Origin: Amaranthus tricolor
Taxonomy: Eukaryota; Streptophyta; Magnoliopsida; Caryophyllales; Amaranthaceae
Reading direction: 5' to 3'
Assembly: GCF_026212465.1 (NCBI RefSeq)
Contig: NC_080053.1
Coordinates: 19,827,773 to 19,891,772, forward strand
DNA: 64,000 bases
Shown here: positions 23,734 through 34,600 of the stretch, piece by piece
How positions within the stretch are numbered: the stretch's first letter is position 1
How the letters are laid out: each line of letters opens with the position of its first letter
Translations under genes and position numbers: made by a program
Notes under the pieces: generated by a model
The model's input: only the letters and a program-made list of their open reading frames with translations
Databases searched by the model: none
What the model was told of the DNA's origin: nothing

Positions 23734-24140
23734 TGTTGAGTAAAGGCACTATATTTGAACTAAATTTTATTATACTCTCAAATATTTTTACAACTCTTAA
23801 ACCTCTACTAATTATAATTTTCTACCCTCTAACCTATCACTACAATACTTTAGAAGAGGACACTACTTGGAACCCTTACTTGCTCTCTTGCTTGGTACCT
23901 ATACTCATGCCGTGACCACCTATTTATACTACTCCAATGGAGCTATCTAGGTACAAGATATTTTCTAAGAAAATTCTAGATTTAAGATATTTATACTTAG
24001 ATATTTTTAGAGCACATTCTAGAGTTGAGATATTTTCTCATTCTCTAGATTATTATTCCAAAATATTTTCATTCTTTATTATTCTAGAATTCTCTTGATC
24101 TTGGGCTTGATAACTTGGGCCTCAGCGTTGATCATCAACA
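23734..24140 (-). repeat. 5' LTR of Copia element 2 (407 bp)
   Basis: Same ends as 18977-19398. Few substitutions and one 15-base length difference separate the two, indicating a fairly recent insertion. Confidence 0.93.
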
Positions 24141-24159
24141 TAATCAATACTTATATTGA

Positions 24160-24330
24160 CAATTAAAATTTTTTCATTCATTATCATCGTCATACCTAGT
24201 GTATCCCGCCCATAAAAATCTATGGTCGTGGTCTGGGAAGGGAAGGACGACAACAACTCATACTTATAAAGGAGAGCACGACCGAAGAGTCCTCCAACTC
24301 GAGAAAGAATAAGATAAGTTTCTACAACTG
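24160..24330 (-). repeat. SINE 3'-end remnant
   Basis: The minus strand contains GTTGTTGTCGTCC, CTTCCCAGACCACGACC and GGGCGGGATACACTAGGTATG in the order typical of plant SINE tails. No box A/B promoter is recognisable, so it is a truncated copy. Confidence 0.4.
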
Positions 24331-24493
24331 ATGAGACCGAGTGAAGCTGAAGCTAACTCCGCAAGTATGCATTTTATCACATACAAGCGTGACCCTTAAA
24401 TATAAGATATATATAAATAGAATCCATATGGATAAAATAAAATAAAGTAAAAAAATAATAAAAAATAAAAATGAAAACAACAACAACAATAAT

Positions 24494-24536
<43 letters not shown>
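24494..24536. repeat. (AAT)n microsatellite
   Basis: About 14 AAT repeats, followed directly by AGCAAG. The Leu-rich ORF over it is a low-complexity artefact. Confidence 0.9.
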
Positions 24537-24738
24537 GCAAGTAGAAGTCAGAGAATAAGAACACTAACAAGTAAATAATTTTTTTTGTTAAATGGCGATG
24601 GCAAGGGCGGGATCAATTTTGATTTGTCTATTGCCATCATATAGACTAGGAATCTAGGATTGCTATTTTTATTTGATAATTGATAGGTATAGATTCTCCA
24701 TTATTTGATCTCAGCGTGTTTTGAGATTATTTTTTTTA

Positions 24739-25013
24739 AATAAAATTGATATTAATAATTTAATCGTTTACCTTTTGGTTGTAAATAATTTCAACTTTAT
24801 ATTATTTTTTAAAAAATTAACTTTTGCCTTTAGTTTGTTGTTAACATACTAATATGATATACTGATAGTAAACTAAGAGCAAAGGTTGAACTATTATAAA
24901 ATAAAATGTCATATTATAGCAAATAAATGATAAATATTGGATTATTAAAAGGTATTCTAAATGTGAGATTATTTAGAGCGGATAGGTGAAAGATTAAATT
25001 AATATTAATTTTT
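24739..25013. repeat. MITE-like inverted-repeat element
   Basis: Ends AAATTGATATTAATAATTT and, inverted, AAATTAATATTAATTTAATC, each followed by a TTTACC/TTCACC match; the interior carries GGTTG(A/G)ATTATTA motifs related to the repeats at 15779-16060. Confidence 0.5.
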
Positions 25014-25820
25014 CCTTTAGACTTTTAGTTGATTTTTGATTTTTTAGCTTGTCAAATAATTAAAGTGTTTGATAAATGATTTTTGAATCAGTTGAAAAGC
25101 TATTTATTAGCTTTTAAGGTGTTTGACAAGTGACTTTTTTAGGTTGCCTTTTAAATTTTGACTTTTTAATTGGTCAAAAACCAAAAAAAGTGTTTGATAT
25201 ATGATTTTTAAGTCAGCTGAAAAGTGACTTTTAAGCTAAAACAAAAATGCTACTCTGTTGTATTTTTTCCATTAACTTTTGGCTTTTAGTATATTTTTTT
25301 AATAAACAGTCAACAACTAACAACTAACAAATAATTTTTACCAAACAACTTCATAACAATTGGCTTAAACAACTAGCTTATCAATCAATACTTCATGCTG
25401 GTCATACTAGCGAATAACTTCAGCAAGTACAACCATTTTCCAAACAGCCTCGTTAGTTTTTTGGTAATTGATTTTTCTTCATTAAACAGTTAACAGGTAA
25501 CAAATAATTTTTACCAAATATATTCATAAAAATTGACTTAAACACCTAACATAAACATTTCAATCAAGACTTCCAACTAGCTAAACTAGCCAACAACTTA
25601 GGCCAACAGCTCCAACTAATGGTCGTTTGTCAAACACATTCTATCCCTCACATGTTCCATTAAGACTTCTTGTAACTTTATTTTCAGGTTTTTTTTTTTT
25701 AAATCTTATTTACAATTATTTTGTAATAAATTCTATCTAGCATTTAAACCTTAAAAAATCATTATAAAAAGAAATTTTTTATTCAAATTAAAATATTAGG
25801 CAGAGTTAGCTTTCTTAGAT
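25014..25820. repeat. Degenerate MITE-like sequence
   Basis: 25030-25640 contains several GTGTTTGA(C/T)A-type motifs in both orientations and repeats of AACTAACAAATAATTTTTACCAAA (25330 and 25497), typical of old inverted-repeat elements. Boundaries are not clear, and no gene is present. Confidence 0.35.
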
Positions 25821-26026
25821 ACTCCCTCTCTCCATGTTGATTGACACGGTAAGAGAAAAGTATTTTTCAATTTGTAAATGGAGCATAATAATAATAAAAC
25901 ATAAAAGACAACTAGATGAAAAAAATGTTAATGAAATGCAAAAAATGACTTTGTATATATAAAATAAAAGAATTAAAAAAGAATGTTAAATCACTAACTA
26001 AAAAACATTATATGTGTATCATTTAT

Positions 26027-26281
26027 TTCCTCCGTCCTGAAATAGTCATTATATTAAAATTATTGGTATATTTATCTTTCAAACTAATTTTATATATTGC
26101 GATTAATATGTTAAAAAAATATAATCAAGTGAGATTTTATTTGAATTGTCTAATAGATTTTCATAATATCAAATTTTTATAATTTGCAGTTAAACGTAGC
26201 TTAAAATATAAATGATGGAGATTAGGCATTAAATTGTGTAAAAAAATGAAATGTAGGAACTATAATGGAATGAAGGAAGTA
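26027..26281. repeat. Stowaway-like MITE
   Basis: Left end TTCCTCCGTCCTGAAATAGT and right end ACTATAATGGAATGAAGGAAGT are inverted; length about 255 bp, AT-rich interior. The CTCCGTCC terminal motif is typical of plant Stowaway (Tc1/mariner) MITEs. Confidence 0.7.
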
Positions 26282-26319
26282 CAATACATTATTTATTTAT
26301 TTTAAATTAAATCAACATA

Positions 26320-26713
26320 TACTCCGTTCGTTCTTTATAGAAGTCCCCACATTCTATTTTGAGTGATCCATTTGTTGTTCCCATAAGGAATATTTTCATT
26401 TATATTACAAATTTTGGACAAAAGAACCTTCTTCATCATCATTTTAATATTTTAATAATGCTTGTGGTACCTACATTTTTTCCACTAACTACATTATATT
26501 TTTAACTAATTTTACAATAACATTTTTTATCCGTTGTGGTCCCCATTTTTTTCCATCAACTTTCTTTTAATATTTTTTAAATGTTTATGTTCCCCACTTT
26601 AACTCCATCAAATGTATTATTCGATGAAATAATATATCTACTATTTAAAAAATTCTTTTTTTTAATCCCCGTGAACATTCCTTATGAGAATTTCATTAAG
26701 AAACGGATGGAGT
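26320..26713. repeat. Stowaway-like MITE, second family member
   Basis: TACTCCGTTCGTTCTTTATAG at the left mirrors CTAAGAAACGGATGGAGTA-like sequence at the right; TA flanks both sides. About 394 bp; the ORF inside is not a gene. Confidence 0.7.
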
Positions 26714-26795
26714 ATTTGATTTCAAATACAAGATTAATTTTTAGAAAAAATTATAAGAAACTACCTAATATATAGATCTATTTGCAAAAAACTAC

Positions 26796-26800
<5 letters not shown>

Positions 26801-26866
<66 letters not shown>
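26801..26866. repeat. (AT)33 microsatellite, left flank of nested element
   Basis: Uninterrupted AT dinucleotides bordering the inverted-repeat element that starts at 26867. Confidence 0.95.
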
Positions 26867-26868
<2 letters not shown>

Positions 26869-27831
26869 GAGGGATCCATTGAGAAGGAGTCTCAAAATGA
26901 GAAGGATGAGAAGGATTTATAGCCATAGATCTTATGAAGATCAAACGGGTAAGAATAAAAAGGGTTGAACCGTGACTATAAAGAAAATAAAGAAAATGGT
27001 CCAAAAAATAGGTTTCTCCCTCCTTTGAAAACCAAAATTGTTGCTCATCTTCTCTTCCTTGAAAACCAAAAACGCTGCTCCATCTTCTCTTCGATCTTCA
27101 ATTCATGAAAACCAAAAATTTCTTGCGATTCTCTTCTTTTCATCGTTGTCATAGACAAATGATGTAAGTTTTTTTACAGATTTTAATATGTTTTTCAAAT
27201 CATTTTCAAATTAGTAATTAATCTAGGGTTTTCTAATTGGGGAAAAATTTCATCTCTAATCTCACTTCAATCTGTAGAAATTGATTGTTATTATTGTGTT
27301 ATATTGTGTTGCATTTGTTTGGAATTAGGCTTTCCATATTTGTCTTTGACAATAGACATCTATTTTACTTTCTTTGCTTCCATTAATATCCTGATTAGAC
27401 AAAGTTTCATGGTTCCACCTTTAATCTAGCATTTTCTGAGTTATTTTTCTCATTATGTTGATTTGTTGCATCTTTCACATGTTAGGTTACTATATCTTTG
27501 AACAAGGTTACTATAATGTTACTATATGATTTCGTTGTGTTATTATATACCAGATCATAGTTAAGATATTTTGCTTATGAATAACTGTGAAAAAAAAATT
27601 AAAGAACTTTAGGGATTAAACTAGAGTAAAACTTCTATGTTTTGTGTTCTAGGGTAATAAAAAAACAAAATTTATAATTTGACTATGATTTAATGCAGAA
27701 AAGTTGATTTATGTAAGAAGATCAGATGCTGAAAATGAAGAGATTGTTAAGATGACTATTTATTTACTAGTATGCTCTTGTAAAAGATTTAAACATACTA
27801 TTCCGTTGTAATTTGATACTATGTTATAAAT

Positions 27832-28552
27832 AAAGGTTACTATGATTATATATAGTTACTATCTTCTATTTTGTAATTGTGAAAAAACTTTGCTGAGTTA
27901 ATGATATACGATATTCTTAGATGATCTTGTAAAAGTTAATGACATACTATGTTCTTAGAAAATGATACTATGTTATGATTAAATGTTACTATGTTCATTT
28001 TAAAAGTTACTATGTTCTGTATAAGATTATAAATTATTTCATATATCATGCTCTTATAACATGATACCATGTTATGATAAAAGGTTACTATGATTATTTA
28101 GAGTTACTGTCTCCTCATATGATTATAATGAAGTTTTGTTGAAGCTCACTGTTCAGTACAAGATACTATGTTGATTTTAAAAGTTACTATATTCAGTATA
28201 AGTTAATGAGATACTATGTTCTTAGAAAAAGATACTATGTTGTGAATAAAGGCTACTATGATTATGTATAGTTATTGTCTTCTCTTTAGTAATTGTGAAA
28301 AAACTTTGCTGATTTAGTGATATACTAATATGTTAAATGATGTTGTAAAAGTTTATGACATACTATGTTCTTAGAAAAAGATACTATGTTATGATTTATA
28401 ATTACTATGCTCATTTTAAAAGTTACTATGTATTGTATAAGATTATAAATTATTGCACATACCATACTCTTGTAACATGATACTATGTTATGATTAAAGG
28501 TTACTATAAATATGTATACATACTGCCTCCTAATTACTATGTACTTGAACAT
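27832..28552. repeat. Diverged tandem repeat, unit about 416 bp
   Basis: GTAATTGTGAAAAAACTTTG occurs at 27873 and 28289, and the following several hundred bases align (GACATACTATGTTCTTAGAAAA, TATAAGATTATAAATTAT). Inside each unit the motif GTTACTATG recurs many times, so the array seems to have grown from a short motif. Confidence 0.7.
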
Positions 28553-28859
28553 GGTTGTAACACCCCGTAATTTATTACGTTAATATTGTAATTTTTTTTA
28601 AATAATTTAAGAAAAATACAGTGAAAAGATCACTATGCTCAGGATAAAGATGACAATGTTAGTAACTAAAATTACTATGTACTAAACTAAGTCGAGCAAA
28701 AAGTCGCCTGAAGACACCTTTCGATCACTTCGTTCTTTATTCAATATATTTTTGATAAAGATACCATTTACAATACTAAAGTAATTATTCTAATCACATT
28801 AGCTAGTAATATTTTTCCTTCTAATTGAAACTAGTAGACAAAAACAAAACAAGTTCAGC

Positions 28860-29046
28860 TTTCTACAACTAAAAACTTTTCCCATTGGCGAATCTTTTTC
28901 CTTCTAATTGAAACTTGTTTGGCAATGGAGCGTCTTTTCTCCTTGAAATTGGACATATCATCTAAAACTTGAGATCTTTTCTAGTTGAAATCAGATAACA
29001 ACAAAGAACTTGCAATCTTAGTTCTCGCAACATGCCTCAATAGAGC
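28860..29046 (-). other. Exon-like patch inside the nested element
   Basis: On the minus strand TTATGCAG (acceptor-like) is followed by an open frame with one internal stop containing ALLRHVARTKIASSLLLSDF, then RSQVLDDMSNFKEKRRSIAK. Composition differs from the surrounding AT-rich sequence. I do not recognise the protein. It could be a captured host-gene fragment or a relic of a transposase. Confidence 0.3.
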
Positions 29047-29859
29047 CTGCATAAGAAATTATCCAATTCATTTAATTAGAGTGTCCTTTAATGTACATTT
29101 AAAAATAATAAAAAGAAGAAAATCGTAACTGCATTCAACATTGGACATTGAAAATCATTTGTTCCTTCAAAAAGAAGCATGCTTATTTAGTGGCGAATCC
29201 AAGGTTCAAACTCTCTGGAGGCACCACCATATGGATGATTGTCTTACCCTCCACTACCCAAAACACCCCAAAATAATCAGAGAAATTGATTGTCTTGCAA
29301 AAATTTTCACTATCACAAAGGATAAATTAGTACACCACACTATAAATCTCAATCTCTACTATTCTAAATCGACCACCAAATCACTAAATCTCTCTCTCCG
29401 TCCTTGTAAATTTGTATAAGATAATGACACTTCGGGAAACATCGTCAATTTATGACAATGTCAAAAAATAACTTCATAACAATAAGAAACAATGGGACAA
29501 CATCAAAAGATGCTTCAAAACAGGGAGAAGAATAATCACAACCCCATGAAAGATATGTGCACTTACCTTCATTACCTTCTTTAATAATGAGAAAATGGTG
29601 AAATTTATATATCTTTCCTTCGCAAAATAAACCCAATAGCAAAATCAAGCACCAAACATTAAAAACCAAGAAACAAAATATCAATCAAAATTTAACCAAT
29701 GGACCCTTAAAAACATAAAAGCAATCAAAATCCAACTAAAATTCCCTAAATTAAGAAAATTAAAAAAATGATTGGAAGAAAATCAACAAGATCAAAACTA
29801 AAATAATATTCAAGAAACAAATCACATTCAAAATCATAACGCAGAAGAAAAAAAAATAA

Positions 29860-30045
29860 AAAACAAGATCGAAAGCAAGAAAAAAAATCAAAAAAAGATC
29901 AAAAACAAGAAAAAATCAAAAACAAGATCGAAATAAGAATAAGTCCAAGAACAAACCAGATTCAAGATAGGAGGAAGAACAAAAGATCAAAAACAAGATC
30001 GAAATAAGAACAGATTCAAGAACAAACCAGATTCAAAAACAAACA
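29860..30045. repeat. Purine-rich imperfect tandem repeat
   Basis: Several copies of AAAACAAGATCGAAATAAGAA and of AAGAACAAACCAGATTCAA alternate here, next to the right end of the element. Confidence 0.6.
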
Positions 30046-30425
30046 AGATCGAAAATGCGGCAGAGCGAATAAAATTCTACTTGAAAATGACAAAAAACCT
30101 TTCATGAGAGAATGAGAAAGGATGAGAGAAAGTGGAGGATTATTTTTGGATGAAGAAAGGAGGAAGATAGGAGGAATAATTGAAGATGAGAATGCACAAA
30201 AATGTCAATGAACAAAACCTAGAGAGAGAAAGCGTGGAAGATGAAAAGATAAAAAATAAGATTACAAAAGTTATTATTAGACTTGAACTGGTTAAACTTC
30301 CTTCATCTGGACGGCTGAACCGCGTGCACAAATTAAAATCATTCTGACCATTGATCTTTCATCTGAACGGCTGAAATTCCTTCTTATCCTTCTTATTCTG
30401 AGACCCTTTCTCATTTGATCTTAAA

Positions 30426-30574
<149 letters not shown>

Positions 30575-31328
30575 TTTGCAAAAAACTACATGATGTGATA
30601 TATTCTCTACAAATGAATACCACATAACGGAAAATATTAATTAAGCGTTAAGTTTGAGGATTTGACAAATTCGAGAGGTTAAATTATCTATGTGGCAATA
30701 TTTCATTGGTCGTATTTTTAAATAGTATAAAAAATAAAACACATAAAGTAACAAAATAAAAGATATTTTTCGTCATTTCAACCCATTATAACGATATTTT
30801 TTTCAAAAAAAGACGTCACGATTACCTTTATGGGGTAACTCTTTCAAAAATTCGGTAGAAATAAGTATTTATTCACTTATTTCCCCATACGTAAACCGAA
30901 GAAAATATTTCCGTCATTTGCAAAGAAGTGAAAAATGAGTAGATGAAATTTTGTGTTTGTCTTTTTTTTATAACATAAATTGATTTAACCAGCCAAAAAT
31001 TAATGTGTTATTTCTTTTTAATTTATCCTTTTATTTCGATCAAATCTTAAAATTTAACGGTCAATTAACCTTTTTCCATTAAATAATAGTCATTTGTAAA
31101 TAAATATATCACATTAAATATTTTTTTTAAAAAAAAATATAAGATAATTTTTTACAAATAGACATATACATTAAATAGTTTCTTATAATTTTTTATAATT
31201 TTTATCCTACTTCCTAAGAGAGTATATTTATCAGGTATGTTTTCATCAACAAAATTAAAAAAATTTCAATGCACACGATACATGAAACAATAGACATATT
31301 TACAAGAGAAAGCATTGTGATACCCTCT

Positions 31329-31338
31329 CCACGTGTCA
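31329..31338. promoter_or_regulatory. G-box / ABRE-type motif upstream of the kinase gene
   Basis: CCACGTGTCA, about 340 bases before the start codon. The CACGTG core is the binding site of plant bZIP and bHLH factors. Function here is inferred from position only. Confidence 0.4.
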
Positions 31339-31437
31339 CGTTTTGCTGCATTGATTCGATTTGCATGGTTTGGAAGAGGGAGAGAAATTGAATAATGTGA
31401 GAAAATGGATCAATGGCAATAATCCCAAATTAAGGCA

Positions 31438-31635
31438 ATGGATTCATCTTCAACCCTCATAATTTTGTTCATAATCACCCATGTTGGGAATTCTTTGCAT
31501 GAAAACTGTGGCCAAATGTGGGAAATTTCTGGGCTTTCCCAACAAAATCATAAAAACAAGAAAGGAAATTGCATTAAAAGCATTATAACGCCTTTGTCTT
31601 TCCCGCTTCCTTTGTTTTTTCCTTCATTTTCGTGA
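31438..31635 (+). other. Possible upstream ORF in the kinase 5' leader
   Basis: 65 codons with a hydrophobic start (LIILFIITHV), ending 37 bases before the main ATG. It could be a uORF in the 5' UTR. No homology recognised; equally likely chance. Confidence 0.25.
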
Positions 31636-31672
31636 TTTTTGTTACATCCTATATTCTTTTTTGTTGCTAGCT

Positions 31673-34600
31673 ATGGAGGATTCTGAAGATACACATCCTG
31701 GGTATGCTTGTTTTTATGTTTCCCCTGTTGTTATTTATCCATTTCTAGTATTGATTGATAATGTTATTTGGAAATTTGCAATTTTTAAATAGAACTTGTT
31801 AATGGTTTTTCTGTTGATTAGTTTTTATTTTTTTGGGTTTTTATATATTCATTGAATCATGTCTATTATCTATTTGTGTATGTAAGTTGTAGTTAATGAT
31901 AGCAATCAATGACTAATGGTTGACAAATTTTTTGTTATTATAAGGATAAGGCTGTATATATTCGACTTTTGAAATCCAGGTAACTAGATTAGAGGCATTT
32001 AGATGATGGGATGTTTATGTATCCTTGATCTATTTTAGATGCTGGGAAAAGGGTCATGCTTTGATTAGGTTTTCTAGGCCTGTGGATTTTTAATTATAGG
32101 ATAGGCTGAGTGAAGGGGAGCACTAGGTGAGAATAACCCAGAACTGGAAAGTAGTACTTGCTCTCTAAGTGTTCTTTAGGAGCTTTTTAACATCATAACA
32201 TTCCTTTAAATCTTTGAAGATACAAAGCTCCTCATGTATGTATGTGCACATACTTGAACTTGTTGAAGTGGTGTGAATTACATGCAATTCTTTATCTTTC
32301 AACTTACGAGCGAATGTTCATGCAAGGACTCAACTGGGCCAGCCCTATAAACCACCGGTCCTATTCACATATACAAGGAAGAGAGCAGCTAAGAATTGAA
32401 GAATTAATTAATTAATATTTTGGCTGTATTATGACGTCATTAGATTGTTAGTGATGTCAGCAGGTTGTTATTTCTTGTTTTGTTTAAATACCTGATGCAT
32501 GCATTGTATTGGGTATCAAAAGAAAAGTTTGTTATTGAGCTTGCTCACCTGGGAGAAAGCCTCCTTTCGAAGTGGGGTATACTATCATCTTTATTTTTAT
32601 ACTTACACAGAAATATAATCAAAAACCTAACAACTTCTCCTATTTACTTCTAATTCCAGTATATATATTACTTGATTCTTTACAAACCTGGTATCAGAGC
32701 ATCGTTCGATCGGTGAACAGTGGCGATGGCTCCATCAACGGTGACGCAGAGATTCGAACAACTGGAATAGGGTATGACGGAGATGCGCTCGATCGTGGCT
32801 GAGGAGATCGCAAATGCTCTCGCTAATTCACGCGCCGAGCAGCATTAACAGTTATTTGAACATCTCCGGCGAGAACTGGCTGTTTTTTCGCTGCAGTTGG
32901 ATGGGAAGGTGGCGCACAGCCGCGAGGACCAGGAGCGTTTTCAGCGAGAGGTACGTGACTCGTTGGGTGCTCTTCGCTCACGCCTCGATGGTGAGTCCGG
33001 GGAATCAGATGCTAGGGCACAACCTCGTGGTTCGCCAAATCAATCTCGTATTCAAGATGATGGTGGTCTGGGTGTGAATCATGGCAACAGCGCTAACTGG
33101 AGATTTAAGAAGCTGGATATGCCCTCCTTTAATGGTGAGAACTTCCCAAATGGATGGATCCTCCGTGCCGAACGCTTCTTTAAGTTTTATCGGCTCTCAG
33201 AGGAGGACAAGCTGGAGGCCGCGGTGGTGGCACTGGAAGGCGACGCGCTCTTCTGGTATCAGTGGCAGCACAAGCGTCACCCCATGACCACTTGGGGTGA
33301 GATGAAGGGACTAATTCTGAGGAAGTTCCGTTCTACCTCCACCGGCACGCTTCTAGAGCAATGGCTGAACAACCGCCAGATAGGAGAGGTGGGTGATTAT
33401 CGCAGAAGGTTTATTGAACTCTTGGCTCCCCTAGAAGGTGTACTTGAAGAGATTGCTATGGGACAATTTATAAATGGCCTTAAGGAGGAAGTACGGGCCG
33501 AGGTAAGACTGTTAGGCACAATTACTTTGGATCAGGCAATGGACTTGGCGGCTAAAGTTGAAGAGAAACTGAGAATTGGGCCTACCCGCAAGTATTCAGC
33601 CCAAACCCAAACTGCGCCTTTTACAAAATACAACCCAAAGACCTTAAACACCTTTCCATCATCTTCATACTCAACGACTTTCCCTACATCTACCCAGAAT
33701 CAAACCACACCCTAAAGCAAAACCTTCACCACCACAAACATGAACCAAAAACCTGGAGAAATAAGGAGACTCACAGAACGGGAGGTCCAACAGAAGAGAG
33801 AAGGGCTTATGCTTTAGGTGCGACTAGAAATGGTTTATCGGCCATAAGTGTCGTCGAAGGGAGCTTAGTGTATTGATCTCACAGAATGATGAGTATGGAG
33901 AGGAGGTGGACTTAAATGTGGTGGAGCAAACATAAGAGATGACGCCGACAGAATTGGTGGAAGAGATTCAGCCCGAAATATCCTTCAACTCGGTGATGGG
34001 TTTTACGAGCCCACGCACTCTTAAGCTGCCAGTCTATATACTGGGCAAGGAAGTAGTGGTTATGATTGATCCAGGGGCAACTCATAACTTCATATTGAGG
34101 GAGGTGGTTGAAACGTTGGGCGTCCCACTTACTCCGACAAAATCCTTCGGTGTTTCATTGGGGACAGGGGAGTCCGTGCGTGGTACAGGGCTGTGCAAAG
34201 AAGTGAATCTGCAACTCCCAGGTATGATTGTCATTGAGGATTTCCTTCCTCTTCCTTTGGGAAATTCTGACATTATCTTAGGGGTACAGTGGCTTGAAAA
34301 ATTGGGTACCATAATGACTAATTGGAAGAACCAGACCTTAAAATTTCAGCTGGGGAGGGAGCACGTAACACTTAAGGGAGACCCTTCACTTGGGAGAACT
34401 AAAATTTCATTAAAAGCGATGATACGAACCTTGCAGAAGGAAGGTGGAGGGTATTTGGTAGAATTTAATCAAATGTCAAGTGATCAACAAGTAGCTGGTG
34501 AACTAGATATGGGGCAAATTCCTTCAGTACTACATTCTGTTCTGCAGGGGTTTAAGCATGTATTCGACATGCCTTCGGGCTTACCTCCTAAGAGAACCCA

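Larger units (their letters stand above)
18977..24140 (-). mobile_element. Complete but defective Ty1/Copia retrotransposon (5164 bp)
   Basis: LTRs at 18977-19398 and 23734-24140, tRNA-Met primer site next to the high-coordinate LTR, polypurine tract next to the low one, and gag-PR-IN-RT-RH between, all on the minus strand. The flanks are TAATT and TAATC, a 5-bp target duplication with one change. Domain order is Copia. It is unrelated at sequence level to the SIRE-like array. Lineage within Copia (Tork or TAR-like) is not certain. Confidence 0.93.

Noticed and set aside
24322..24570. Leu-rich ORF that looks like a membrane protein
   Set aside because: Translation of the (AAT)n tract and neighbouring AT-rich sequence.
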